Assembly: GCF_018687715.1 (NCBI RefSeq)
Contig: NC_056756.1
Location: 32,773,980-32,837,979 of the forward strand
Source: Carya illinoinensis
Taxonomy: Eukaryota; Streptophyta; Magnoliopsida; Fagales; Juglandaceae
DNA: 64,000 nt
Direction of reading: 5' to 3'
Part shown: piece by piece, positions 34,901-47,106 of the stretch
Layout: each line of letters begins with the position of its first letter
How positions within the stretch are numbered: the stretch's first letter is position 1
Translations under genes and position numbers: made by a program
Notes under the pieces: model-generated
What the model saw: only the letters and a program-made list of their open reading frames with translations
What the model was told of the DNA's origin: nothing
The model's database searches: none

Positions 34901-35425
34901 AAACAAAAAAAAGAATAAAAAGGAGAGCTTGAGTGTGAGAGAAGGATGATTCAAGTTAGGAAATCCCTTAGTACTCTTTTTAACTTACCAACCACATGTT
35001 TCCCACTTTTCCTATCAAACCCCCAGTACGCTTTCTCCCATACCAAGGTCAAGCTTTGAATATTTAAAAAAATATTCATATGTGTGTGAGAAACGTCGCT
35101 TAATTGTTAAAGCATGTAGAAGTCAATATAGATCAACAAAACAATATACATACATACATACAAACTGAAAATTAGTTGGTGAAAGTTTGCAAACAAAAGT
35201 CAGTAGATATATGATTTCAATGTCCAAACAAAAAGGGAAAAAACCATTCAGAATCAACTACTACTACCAATTATTTTCCTATATTGCATTTAGAAAGTAG
35301 AGCATCTGGGCCATTTCATTTAATTAGGATTTTCTACAGTGAATTAAATAGGTAAATCTGTAGATATATTGAGCAAGAATCTAAATTAGATCAACTTTGA
35401 CAAGTAAAGAACAGACAAGAAACTG
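31981..35425. other. Intergenic, no gene seen
   Basis: 3.4 kb of AT-rich DNA with only short ORFs that lack recognisable motifs. It may be 5' flank of the CACTA element; nothing shows this directly. Confidence 0.4.
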
Positions 35426-35577
35426 AATAATTATATTATAACAAAATTTTATTCATTACTATTCAAAACAAAATTAATATTAAAAAATTATATTATAATA
35501 ATATTTTATTCATTACTATTCAAAATATATAATCTCATTTCATCTCATCTGTATAACCAAACATGGCCTAAACAGTT
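35425..35577. repeat. MITE fragment, 'ctcatctcatct' family
   Basis: Contains 'attttattcattactattc' twice and 'ctcatttcatctcatct', and ends '..aaccaaacatggcc'. The family also occurs at 42.8-43.0 kb. The left end is unclear. Confidence 0.6.
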
Positions 35578-35741
35578 AGAGCAGCTCATGTCAAACACAC
35601 CACAAAAGTCTATTCTAATTTATGTAAACTCAGCAATTTATAGATGCTTGTGATTAAATTAGTTACACAAATGTAATTTACAGCAAGGATTAACTATGTT
35701 CCAAAAATTTTGCAAGATAAGAGCTTTGTGGACAAAATTAA

Positions 35742-36380
35742 CTAGGGGTGTAAAAAAAAAACTGGTGAACCGGTAAACCAAATTGGATCGGACCAATCCG
35801 GTGGGATCGGTTCAGTCCCCAATTTGATTCGGTTCAGTATCCGGTTCTGATTTTTCTTTTTCTAAAACCGGACCTGACTAGTTCACATATATATATATTA
35901 ACTTTTTCTATTGTATATAATTTTTATATATACTATATAATTATATATAAAATAGTTTTGTATTATATGGTAAATTACTAATTAATATAATATTAAATTT
36001 TAAAATATTATATCATTTTGTTTATTGTATTAATAGTTATATTAATATTATATAGTGCATATTAATAGTTATACTAATACTATATGACTATATTATATAT
36101 TATAATATATCATTATAGTCTATAATACAATTATAATATATATTATAATATATTGCAATATATTATCACTATAGTATTATATATTATAATATATTATATT
36201 ATATATATATATATTATATAATATATAAGATAGTACATTAAAAGTAGAAACCGGTAAAATTGAAGTACTGGTTTAGGAGGATAACCGGTGCGTAATCGGT
36301 TTGAAAAATTACAAAACCAGTGCATACCGGTTCCCTAAATTTTGTCCAAAACCAAACTGAACCAGATCGGTTACACCCAT
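35742..36380. mobile_element. Non-autonomous hAT-type element, 639 bp
   Basis: Begins ctaggggtgtaa and ends ggttacacccat, imperfect terminal inverted repeats of the TAGGGGTGTAA kind seen in many plant hAT derivatives. It is flanked by the perfect 8-bp duplication aaaattaa (35734-35741 and 36381-36388), the duplication length of hAT elements. Inside both ends are many 'accggt' and 'cggttc' motifs, candidate subterminal transposase sites. The core (35890-36240) is almost pure A/T. There is no coding capacity. Confidence 0.88.
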
Positions 36381-36388
36381 AAAATTAA

Positions 36389-39290
36389 TAGAAAAGATTA
36401 AACATAAAAGTATATTTTTTATGAACTAATCAACATAATTATACATTGATATGGACATATAAAAGAGGAAAGACAGTGAACATATTAAAAATCCGAGAGT
36501 TAGATAAAATGAACAATTGTGTAAAGACTAGTCGTCAATTTGTAAATGGATCAGTATGCATCTAACAGACTACAATAAGTAATCAATACTCAGTATGAAC
36601 AAATTAATCAGTTACATAATTAACTAGATACATTTAGATTCTGAATGCATAGTGAAATAAAACAATCAAGTAGGTTTGTAAAAATAAAATATATAAACAT
36701 CTTTTCCCAAGGAGTCTAGGTAAGAGCATATTATTATTAATTAATAATATAATTTTTGGGCAAGTTAATTTCAGGTGAGAAAATCCAACTATAAAAACAT
36801 GTGGCATATTCAGCTATATTGCAATAAAGCTGTCACACAGAATCTTAACAAAAGGTGTTTAAGCAATATATAATGGCTTACTACAAATCTTAACATTCAG
36901 TTGAATAGAAATAATCGTTTTCAAGTGACGCGATTCTATTCCAAGCTCTTACATTTATTGGCAAGCATAAGAATGGGTTTATCATTGAGTTTCATGATGA
37001 ATTAAGAGAGAGTATGGTAGAGGATAACTTTCATCCATCAACAATGCTAAGGTTATCCAATGCCTCTCATGTTCGATGAGAGGTGGGATAAGGTAATCGA
37101 AACAAACAAGATACTTGACAACAGATTAATTGAGTCAAATATCTCCATTTATTGAACTAAGTATTATGTCATCCAATGTGTTTATAGTCACAAAAATTAT
37201 GGTAGAATTAGCTATGATGAATTTAAGGCAATTATGAAAATAGGCATGGACACAAAAAATGGCAGCTCGGCAAATATCCTAGAGCATTTCTAACTGCACT
37301 AAGCCTCAACATGTTCACTCACAAATATAGGGAACTAAGGGTAAAGTAATCACCTAGCTACCCTTCTATTGAACATCGTCGAAACTATTTTCCTTCCTCC
37401 TCGAAACAATGAAAACTCTCAAGGAAGGTCAAATTTTTGCAAAAACCATTCATCGATAGGCATCATGAATAGGTTGATTTTGACTCTTTAATATCCAAAA
37501 GAAAGGGGACTTTAATGTACAAGCGTTTGTACACGCTTGTTACAAATATAGAGAACTCTCACTCTCACTCTCACCTGTCATTGAGAATTATTCTAAAATA
37601 CCATCTTCATTATTTTCTGCTTTAAAGATGAAGAGAAGAATTTCCGAAGGCATCGATCAAGAGAAAGATTCTAATAAGAACCTTATGAGCATACCTATGC
37701 AGTAAATTTAATTTAATAAACTTAATATTTAACTACGTACACATTTTCTTGGAGGATGAAGTATGCAATTCGATAATCTAAAATGATCCAAACATTCCAT
37801 TACCATGTGATAATCTGTTTCTCTTTTTTCTTTAGTGAACTCAACTCAATGCTTACTTCTGTACTATGTCTAAGTTCATTTTTCATCTTTTTTTCTCATT
37901 TTGAGGAAGTAATCTCGGCATTGTGACCAATTGGTTTAGGCTGATTCCTAGATGTCCTTTGGGAGGACAGGCATTATGCACCAAAAATCATTTGTTCGAA
38001 GACACCATTCACTTTGACCTTGAGGTAGGGATTGTTATTTGCCATTCTCTCCTTATTTAATCTGGAGAGAAGGTGGAACTTGCTAGTTGGAGGTCAACTA
38101 TTTCTCTTCTTGCTGATTTTGTTTCTAGAATTGGTGTATTCTGATATTCTAAATGTGTAAGTAGTCTCTCACCTTCATTAATGATACTTAGTGCTTCCAA
38201 TTCCAAGTACTTTTGAACCACCCTTTAATATAAAGAGTCCAGTTGATTTTGGTATTAAGGCTACTGAGTTGCCTTGCAACATCATGGATAATGTTTGAGC
38301 GCGCAACACGTTTTTGAGCAACAGAACAGAACACAGAAAACAATCAAGGTGGGTATTTGAGTGACATATACAAGGGTTACGTGAAATGACCTTAGCCTGT
38401 AAGCTCCCCCACTTTCTGCAACGACTTCACGACATCATATACTCCACAAAAAAATTTAGGTACTTTCTTCTCTCTTCACAAAATTCACTTACTTACATAT
38501 TAGAAGGAACCCAAAAAGGGCCATAAACTCTAAAAGAAAAAGGCTCTGTTTTTGCAAGAATATTACCCATGAATTTTGCATTATGCTAATACCCACAACT
38601 TAGACCATCACATACACAAAAGGCAAATGTACAAAAATTAAACCGAAAGGAAGAACATGCTTTTAGATTCAAAAACAAAGAATTTTTGGAAAGCAAACTA
38701 TGCATGAAGGGGGAGTGATAGAAAAATTAGAAAAGATATACCTGTATGGAGTATATTCCCTAAAAATCAGCCTCGGTCGACAATACTTGAAGCCTGAAAT
38801 GTTAACTCTGAAATGAAAATGGAGGCATTGTGCAGTGATTTTGTAGGTGAAGGAAATGTATGGCAAGCTTTCGCGGGAGGACAATCAAGTGAGAAAGCCG
38901 CATGCAAATTGGGGTAACCAATGGGTGGATTTGCAGGGAGGTGAAAATGAAGAAACGAGAACGAAGGGGAGAAGGGTGTGGGAAAATGGGACTTCAAAAA
39001 TGGGCTAGTAAGAACAATAGAGGAGTTTATGCAATGAAGCCTTAAAATGGTGATCAATTCGTCGCAAACAGGGGTGACCAACGATTTGCGGGTGGAAGAA
39101 AATGGAGCTTGATTTTATGGGGTTCGTCGATGTGGATAAGGGTACTGTTGGGGGCAAATATGTTGGGGGAAATAAAAGTTTGCGTTTTAGCGCCCAGACT
39201 GCATTCCAATGATTATTGTTGTGTCGTAACAAGTTATTTCATATTGCGACGCAAGGAATCGTTGGTGATATTAAATAAATCGGTGCAAAA
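36389..39290. other. Intergenic, no gene seen
   Basis: AT-rich. Short minus-strand ORFs at 38.7-39.2 kb are proline/serine-rich without recognisable domains. They may belong to a DNA transposon whose end is at 39.4 kb. Confidence 0.4.
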
Positions 39291-39299
39291 AGTTTCTTA

Positions 39300-39440
39300 A
39301 GTAAAGCCCAGTATGGAATTTGAAGTTTGATGTTAAAAACATGCGGCAAATTGAAAATCGTTATAAACAATGGTCATTTGTGGCACTTTTATTTGCAACG
39401 ATTTAAAAATCGCTACAAAAACTACTTTTTCTTGTAGTCA
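39300..39440 (-). other. CACTA-like terminus
   Basis: Read on the minus strand, 'ctacaagaaaaagtagttt' is followed by 'gcgatttttaaatcgttgca' and similar short inverted motifs. CACTACAAGAAAA is the usual CACTA end; here the first bases are altered. The orientation agrees with a minus-strand element extending to lower coordinates. Confidence 0.5.
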
Positions 39441-39485
39441 TTGCTCGGTAATCGTGGCAATATAATCTACTATGTTATTAAGAAA

Positions 39486-39708
39486 GGGCTTTGCTACACG
39501 CAGTCGGGAAACGCAGTCGGCGTGCAGTCGGCTGTACGGAATGAATAAAAAAAAATTATAAAAAAATTATTTTATATTCAAGGGGACCTGCATGAATTAT
39601 AAAAAGCTATAAAAATATATTTTTTTTTTCATGTAGATTCTGTATTAATTTTTTTTTTATAGCCGACTGCACGCCGACTGCATTTCCCGACTGCACAAAT
39701 CATTTCTG
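39486..39708. mobile_element. Mutator-like MITE, 223 bp
   Basis: Long inverted repeats: 'gcagtcgggaaacgcagtcg' plus 'gcgtgcagtcggct' on the left is mirrored by 'agccgactgcacgccgactg' plus 'catttcccgactgc' on the right. The outer 13 bases diverge. The 9-mer attaagaaa flanks it on both sides (39477-39485 and 39709-39717), which fits the 9-bp duplication of Mutator-like elements. The loop is A/T-rich and non-coding. Confidence 0.82.
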
Positions 39709-40084
39709 ATTAAGAAAATATAAAAAATATTTATAATTGTGAATTGTGTAACCGCCACGTAATCATTTTGAAAAAAATTACTAAAACATAAGATTTATAT
39801 GAAGAAAATTAATTTTTTAATAATAAACTCTACTCTTTTTTAAAATAATTACACGATATTTATATATTTTATAATTACATGTAAAATTACTCTTAATAAA
39901 AACATGAATTCAATAGTGCCAAATATTTGCCGACAGATATTGTTCACAACTAAATATATACAAGATTTTCTATAAATAAATTGCAAATGGTAAAATGGGC
40001 TCGAGGGAAAAAAGATCCAAGATAGAAACCGGATTCACTTCTTTTCTTTAACAAATTGATAAATTATACAGGTGGAGGTGGCAA

Positions 40085-40215
40085 GTCGAGCCAAAATCCA
40101 AGCCTTCTTGAATGGCAAGAAAATGTAATCCCCCACAAGCTTTCTTTACTGCTTCCCAAGCTTCGGCTTCATTTGTTGTTATAGGAGTTTTCTTGTAAGT
40201 GGTATAAACATAACG
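40085..40215 (-). pseudogene. Possible LINE RNase H fragment
   Basis: The minus-strand frame [20 protein letters not shown] then LAIQEGLDF resembles the NAAEAWAVxxGL.. helix of RVT_3 RNase H domains. It is short and isolated; other explanations are possible. Confidence 0.3.
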
Positions 40216-40497
40216 GCTGGTGTAATGTCCATCTTTATGGTAGATCTTTTAAAAAATAATTTTAAGAAAAATAGATAGAAACTACAATTCATTTTGAAAT
40301 TTTATTTCTTTTCTTACCAGGATACAAAAGACTCCATATTTATAAATAAAACTCGTTTCTTAATTAAAAATGTTATAATAGAAAATATTAAATTTCATAA
40401 TTAAAGTCTCTCGTACAAAATAACATGCCTAGGCATATTGTCCCCCATGCATACTAATCCAAATTCGTTTAATGTTCATATGAACAATAAATGTGTC

Positions 40498-41821
40498 TGT
40501 TGAATTCAAGATTTTAAGATTTGTGTAATTATATATCTACACATGAATTTTGATGACAACAAATAAATTCAAAGAATAAAGGAGTCTCAAACTCAAGTTA
40601 TTTACACAATGAAATCAAGCATATCAAGAAACCAAGTATAAATAAGAAGGGAACAACTTCACATTAAAGTCATAGAGTAATATTGTAAATCTCTTAAAAA
40701 TTCAAAATTAAGATTAAGGTTCAAAATTAATATTTTATCATAAAATATTAAAATACATTTTCAATATGTGTATGAATATTTAAAAAATTATATATGAAAA
40801 TTTTAAAAGATGATTCATTGTCATCTTTCACATGTGCATGATATGATTAAAGGTTTGAATTTTGAAAATATTAAAGATAATTGATTGTCATATTTTACAT
40901 GTGCATGCTTTATTTGAATATTTTTTTAAAAAAATGATTGATACTTTTTTTGACTTATGTAAAAAGTAGGTAATTTTGTTTGAAAATTTTGAAAATATTA
41001 AATATGATTGCTTGTCATCTTTCACATGTGCATACTTTATTTGATTGATACTTTTTTTGACTTTTGCAAAAGGTAGATGATTTTGTTTGAAAAATTTGAA
41101 AAGTAAAGTGTGCTCCTTTTGTCATATACAAAAAATAAAAATGTTAGATTTAAAATTTTTGAAAAGTGAATGGTGTTGTCTTTGACATTTGAATATTTTT
41201 AAATTTAAATATGAAGTCTCATATGCCTATAAATAGATCATTTGAGTGCTTCATATTTACAACACCAAGAGTATATAATATTCATTCAAAGCTTTCATTC
41301 ACTTTTCTCTAAGTATTGAGCCTTAATCCTTATTCATTTTGAGAGATATAGTTTACACTATATTGTTCTTGTTTCACTCATTGAGAAGTTTTTTCTGATA
41401 ACCTACCCATTATCAGCTCTTGTATCAATAAAATGGTGTGTATAACCCTTGTGCGTGTAGAAAGTGTTCTACATAGGGAATAGTTGCATTACCACGTGTA
41501 AGGCGATTGCAGTGTAGATGGTGTTCTACAAGAATCCTTTGTAGCGGTGTTATTCAAAGGTGTAATAGGTTTTTATCTCCACCTGAAGGAGGTTGAATAG
41601 TAAATTCGGAGATTCTCAAGGGGTAGCTTGAGACGAGGACATAGGCAGTATGACCGAACGTCGTTAACATACTGAGTTTGTTTATCTTACCCTTACTCTT
41701 TATATTTATTGCTGCTTTGTATTTTTTTTTTATATTTTATATTGTGTATTTGATTTATAATTGTTAATTTTTAAATACAACTCAATTCACCCCCTCTCTT
41801 GTGTTAGTCATCTGGACAACA
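40498..41821 (+). repeat. Solo LTR, Copia SIRE/Maximus-like, 1324 bp
   Basis: Begins TGTTGAATTC and ends GGACAACA, with perfect TGTTG/CAACA inverted ends. The flanks gtgtc (40493-40497) and atgtc (41822-41826) agree in 4 of 5 bases. A promoter-like 'gcctataaatagatc' lies at about 41225. Text near the end ('gacataggcagtatgaccga', 'caattcaccccctctcttgt') is typical of LTRs of the SIRE/Maximus Copia branch. No internal region is attached on either side, so it is a solo LTR. Confidence 0.78.
40800..41110 (+). repeat. Degenerate tandem repeats in the Copia solo LTR
   Basis: Four occurrences of 'tgtcat(c/a)ttt(c/t)acatgtgcat' spaced by about 75-130 bases, together with repeated 'gatactttttttgactt' and 'gattttgtttgaaaa'. 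They lie upstream of the LTR TATA box. Confidence 0.6.
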
Positions 41822-42819
41822 ATGTCAGTATTCTTGAGCATGGATTGATCCGTGTCTTCATCAATTTCTAAAGAACTGTGTCAGTACTCTGTTAATAAAG
41901 TAGTTAATTAGGATACCATCAACATTTCCTGGAAACTGGAAAGAGATACAACATTTCATGTATAAAATCCACTAAACTCAATACTTTCAATGAAGACCGT
42001 GAGAGAAAGCAGATAAGAAAGGAGTAAGTTGGCTAAAATTTAATAAAACTCAACACACCCACCACATTGAGGTTTTGTACAAAATGAATTCTCAAAATTT
42101 GAGATCATCAGCAATATTATGATGCTTAACAACTCGTCCACGCAATATTATGTTGAATGTTTGAGGTACTCGCAAGTGGTAAGTATACCTATAGAGAATG
42201 AAGAAACAAGCAGTATTGTAGTATACTCGCAGGTAGTATACTACAATCAGTGATGTGTGAAAATTTGGTAATCAAACTTCATAAAATGAGCCCACCTCCA
42301 TAAACATAAATTATATTGTGGTAAAACTCACCATGGCCATTCCCTATAAGAATGGGGTAGAGGGGATCAAGACCTGGGTGCATGGGTAATTAATCAATCA
42401 AGAAAGAGAAGTGCAATTCACCATTATGAACTCATTTGATAGCTCAGAGTAAAACCACTTCAGTTAACCAAATGAACATATTTAAATACTAACACAATGA
42501 ATATGCACAGAAAAGAGCAAGATGTCATGGAAGAAAAAAAAAGTCAAATGATCTTACTTGCTTCAAAAGCTCTCCTTCTGTTGAAAATGGAGACCACTGC
42601 AACAGTATGGAAAGATTAGACATAAAACGCTCTTTAGCACATAGTATTTCCCGAGTGCCAGTTGATGTATTAAACCTGTAGTCCACCTGCAACAGCAACA
42701 ATGGTGGGTACTAGAGTAAAAGAAACGTCAACAGAAAGGGGATAACAGAACATGCAACACCATAACAGTCCACGGAATCATAAAACAAAATAATGTTATA
42801 TAAGTAACAATTATTGCAT

Positions 42820-43012
42820 TAAAAAACACTAATCTCATCTAATTATTATAACTTTCCCAAACTCCCACACAAAATATAATAAACAATTCAACTTTTTTAA
42901 ATCTTAAAACAAAAATAATATTAAAAAATAATATTCTAACAATATTTTATTCAATTTTCATCTCATCTCATCTCATCTCATCTTAATTCACTATCCAAAC
43001 CTCTCCTAAATA
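42820..43012. repeat. MITE, 'ctcatctcatctc' family
   Basis: Runs from 'ctaatctcatctaattatta' to 'cactatccaaacctctcct', with 'ttcatctcatctcatctc' near the right end and 'aataatattaaaaaataata' inside. It is the same family as at 35.5 kb. Copies of this style are very frequent in some Fagales genomes, as I recall. Confidence 0.65.
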
Positions 43013-44450
43013 AGCCCACTAACACCTATGGATGTTGTCAAGAGGCAATAGTGTTGAAAAAGAAAGTGTTGAGCTCCTCTATCATTCATTCTCGTCCACT
43101 GGGCAACCAGAGACGACAAGAGAGGTGTGGGTTTGAATGAAAACGAAAGGGGCTTGAGTTTCAGAGTGGGATCAGCCAAAAAAAGAAGAAGGAGAAACTA
43201 CCAAAGCAGAAGGAATGAACAAAGGAACGAACAACTTTAAAGTGGATTATTGTTTTTATACAAACCAATCATGCTATTTGGGCAAACACGGAGTCTAGAT
43301 TTCGAAGGAATATGTAGACCAAACAATATTGTGAAGCTTACCTAGATTTCAAAGGAAGGGAGACTTGGAGAGGCAGTCTAGGGCAAACACGCAAATGTCA
43401 ATTTCCTCTACCAAATCAACAGACCTCAAATCACGATTTCCTCACCCCATTGTCATTCCTTCTTGATCTCAGATGTCGATTTCCTCTTAAATCGTGAGAG
43501 AAAAGCATTCAGACAAGGAGAAAGGGGAGAAAGTGGAGGTCGTTCGGGGGAGAAACAGAGTTTGGGGGAGAAAGGGAATTTGGGAGTCTGCAGCGTGTTA
43601 AGCTGTGATTGGGAAATTTAGATTTCCTGAAAAATTGAGGCAATGGAGGTGCCATTCATTTGCTTTTGTTTTGACAATATTTTGAAAGAAATGTACTATA
43701 TTAAGTTTTTGTTTTGACTAATATTATGCTTGCTCAGTACTCTTCGATCCAAATATTATATATATAATATATTGTATATAATAATATTTTATTATGTATA
43801 TTATATATAAGATAATGTTATTATAACTTTATGTTAATATATAAATATATAATAATGTTATTATAATTTTAAATATGAATATTTATTTGATCATATGCTT
43901 TAAATATAATATATATATATATATATTAATAACATTTTATCGCTTAATAAATTTTCAATATATTCTTTTTGATAATTATATCAGTAAATTAGTAATACTT
44001 ATAGACTTAAAGTATATTACTAAAAGTAATATAAGAATGTTAGTATAAGACCATAAATTATAAATTGTAGTTAAATTATTATATAAATCACTATAGTATT
44101 AGTTACACTAATACTATATCACTTATGATAGTACTATTAACTATAGTGATATAGTAATACTAATATTATTAATGATATAAACATACTATCAACACAAACT
44201 TTTCAACACTGTAGTATATTGTCAATCAAATTGTGGCCGCCTAGCCAGAGTACAAGGCTAATGCTTGTAGATTGAATGATCAAGAAATTGCTTAAGATCT
44301 TTGACAGCAAATATATAGAACTTGACCACTAAATGTTAAATAAACTCTTAACTCCTAGTTTTAAATAATAGAATGTAGTTAGATTAATGCAAAAACAGAC
44401 CTTGCAATAACACGGATATATACAACTTGACCACTAAACCTTAAAATAAC
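43013..44450. other. Intergenic, no gene seen
   Basis: 43.05-43.65 kb is richer in G than the surroundings, without an open frame. 43.74-44.22 kb is nearly pure A/T with palindromic runs. Confidence 0.4.
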
Positions 44451-44542
44451 TTTAGGTGCCCGAGTCTCCTCTCATTTTCTCTCAACTGAGAATTGAGGTG
44501 GTATTTGCAAATCTCCTTTCCATTTACGGGTAGAAGGCAAGA

Positions 44543-45961
44543 GTGTTTTGTGTGGTGTGCTATTATGGAGAATTTACAAGCTTTATGGGAAATTTCAAAC
44601 TGAGTGAAGAGGAAGATACAACAATTATGCTGGAGAATGAGGCGATATGGGAGGTTCAAAAAAGGGGGGAGCTCTGTCTTATTGGGAAAATCTGGATGGA
44701 TAGATCTATTAGAAAGAATATTGTTGAAACTACCATGGCCAAGATTTGGAGGTTGAGTAAACAAGCAAAGTTTACAGAAGTTGGCTCAAATGTTTTCATT
44801 ATCTCTTTTGCCAATCATGCTGATCGTGGCCATGTAATTGAGGGGCGTCTGTGGCTATTTTATAATCATATCTTTGTGATTGAATTATTTGATGGGTTCA
44901 CACAACCAAGTTCTATGAAGTTTGATTCGGCAGCGATGTAGGTGCAACTCCATAACATGCCTTTGGTGGGAATGAATAAAGAATGTGGTGGAAGGATTGG
45001 AAGTTCATTGGGAGATAGAATACATGGATGTGGAGGAAGATAACGTGGCATGAGGAAGTTTCTTGTGACTTAGAGTCAGACTGGATTTGTTTAAACCATT
45101 AGCGAGAGGCAGAACTACAATGTTAAATGGCATGAAATATTGGATTCCAATCCAGTATGAGAAATTGCCTCAGTTCTGTTTTCACCGTGGGAGAATTTTG
45201 CATGAGAATGGTGTTTGTAGGGTGGTGAAACAAGAAGATAATGTTCCTACTCAATTTGGGACATGGTTGCGTGTAGGGGCAGATGGCAGACGACTACGTG
45301 GGGGGCCTTGGGGGAGAACTAATAGACCAGAAAAAAGGGTGGCTGAGGTTGGTAGCACGGTGGCTGAGGGAGGCTCAACTCACTGTAACAGAAAGAGTAT
45401 TGGTTTGGGTGAAATTCAAGAGGACATTGAAGATGGTGTTAATAGTAGGCATACGTTAGACATTGAAGGTGGCAAGCATCAAGTAAGGGTAACATATATA
45501 ATTGATGATGACATTCAAACTTTTGTAACGGCTATGGGGGGAGCAAATGGTGGGCCTATTACCAAGGGTTCAGGCATTGAAACTAGGCTAGTCCTGCAGG
45601 ATTCAGTCATACCAACTGTATCATCCATGATCCAGTTTTTTCTCAAGCTTGAGTCCATTCACCTGGAACTGCAATGCCAGTTATACACAACACAAGATCA
45701 TGGAAAAAATGTGCTCGTGTACAAGGTACTCCTTTTATTCCTAATGTTGAATTACAAAGTAAGAGGAGAAGTAGTGGTGGTATTTTAAATGGTGGTCATA
45801 TGAAAAAACAGAAGCTTAAGAGTAAAGAGAAGGTGGGAGAGGAGCCTGTTATTTCAAAAAATCGGCAGTGGCTGTTATACAGCCCTGCCGGGATCAATGA
45901 TTCTTTTAAGTTGGAATTCACGTGGGCTTGGGAACCTACATGGATTCAGAACTCTTCTTGA
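44543..45961 (+). pseudogene. LINE ORF1 (DUF4283 and zf-CCHC_4)
   Basis: The DUF4283 part reads LCLIGKIWMDRSIRKNIVET, MAKIWRLSKQAKFTEVGSNV, then GRLWLFYNHIFVIELFDGFT, to a stop at 44939. Frame breaks follow. From 45100 it reads MKYWIPIQYEKLPQFCFHRG then RILHENGVC. In this zinc knuckle the second cysteine is replaced by arginine (FHRG where FKCG is usual), so metal binding is probably lost. The rest to 45961 is the variable tail of ORF1. Confidence 0.82.
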
Positions 45962-45989
45962 CTTGGTCAGAAGAGAAGTTCTTGAGGTT

Positions 45990-46920
45990 CTTTTTTTTTT
46001 TTTTTGCAAGAAACAAGATTACATGATAAGGAGATGGAGAGATTGAAGTATAGATTGGGTTATGAAAATTGTTTGGCAGTAAGTAGTGATGGCAGAAGGG
46101 GTGGTATTGCTTTATTATGGAGGAAGGATGTGGACATTACAATTCTAAGTTTTTCAAGATCACACATTCATGCACGAGTTAAGGATGATGACTTAGCAAA
46201 TGTTGAATGGTACCTCATTGGTATATATGGAAATCCTGAGGCCTCTAAAAGACATGAAACATGGGGCTCTAATCAGAGCTTTGAAAGTGGTTTCTTCTCA
46301 AGAATGGGTTGTGTTGGGAGGTTTCAATGAAATCTTGGGTTGTAATGAGAAGTCTGGGGGATTACAGAGGGTAGAGAGGCAGATGAAGGATGTTAGGGAT
46401 GTATTGGATGATTGTGAGTTAAGGGATCTTGGTTATATTGGTCCCCCTTTCACTTGGTGTAACAAAAGAGAACCTGCATATAGTATCAATGAGAGGTTGG
46501 ATAGGATCCTTTCAAATCATAGGTGGGGTTTATATTATCCTATGGCTCGAGTTCAACATGGTGTAGCTACATACTCAGATCATTTGCCTATTATTCTAAG
46601 GACTCATGAGTTACAGTTCCAAAGGAGGAGTAAGAGACCTTATGAGTAAGAGACCTTATAGGTTTGAGGCTATGTGGGTGGACTCACCTGATTGCAAGAA
46701 TGTTACAGAAAATGCTTGGTATGAGGGACAAGATGCTGCTGGTTGCAATGCAGTGATGAGAAAGATCCAAAGTTGTGGTAAAAAGCTTACTATCTGGAAC
46801 AAGTCAAAGTTTAGGCATGTGAGGCAAGGAATAGAGAAAGCAAGATCAAAATTAAAGTGGTTGCAGTCTAATGATCCCTGTTTTCAAAAAAGGGATGAAC
46901 ATAGGAAAGCAAGAGCATAA
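45990..46920 (+). pseudogene. LINE ORF2: endonuclease and linker
   Basis: Enters with FLQETRLHDKEMERLKYRLG (catalytic glutamate in QETR). RRGGIALLWRKDVDITILSF and IGIYGNPEASKRHETW follow. After a frameshift comes EWVVLGGFNEILGCNEKSGG, where the catalytic aspartate of GDFNE has become glycine, then TWCNKREPAYSINERLDRIL and YSDHLPIIL with the catalytic SDH histidine. A short tandem duplication of 'agagaccttatgag' occurs at 46631-46660. The N-terminal WNCRG motif is lost in a poly-T interruption at about 45990-46005. Confidence 0.82.
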
Positions 46921-47106
46921 ATGCAAGTCTAGATGGAGAAGGAGGAGATCATGTAGAGACAAAGGTCTAAATCCTTATGGCTGAAAGAGGGGGATGCAAA
47001 TACCAAGTTTTTCCACAATAAGGCTTCTCAGAGAAGGAAGAAAAACTGGATAAAGGGACTAAGAGAGGAGAATGGATGTTGGAAATTTAATGAGGAAAGG
47101 GATAAT

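Noticed and set aside
38669..39232. Several minus-strand ORFs rich in proline and serine
   Set aside because: No recognisable domain, overlapping frames; possibly transposon interior but unsupported.
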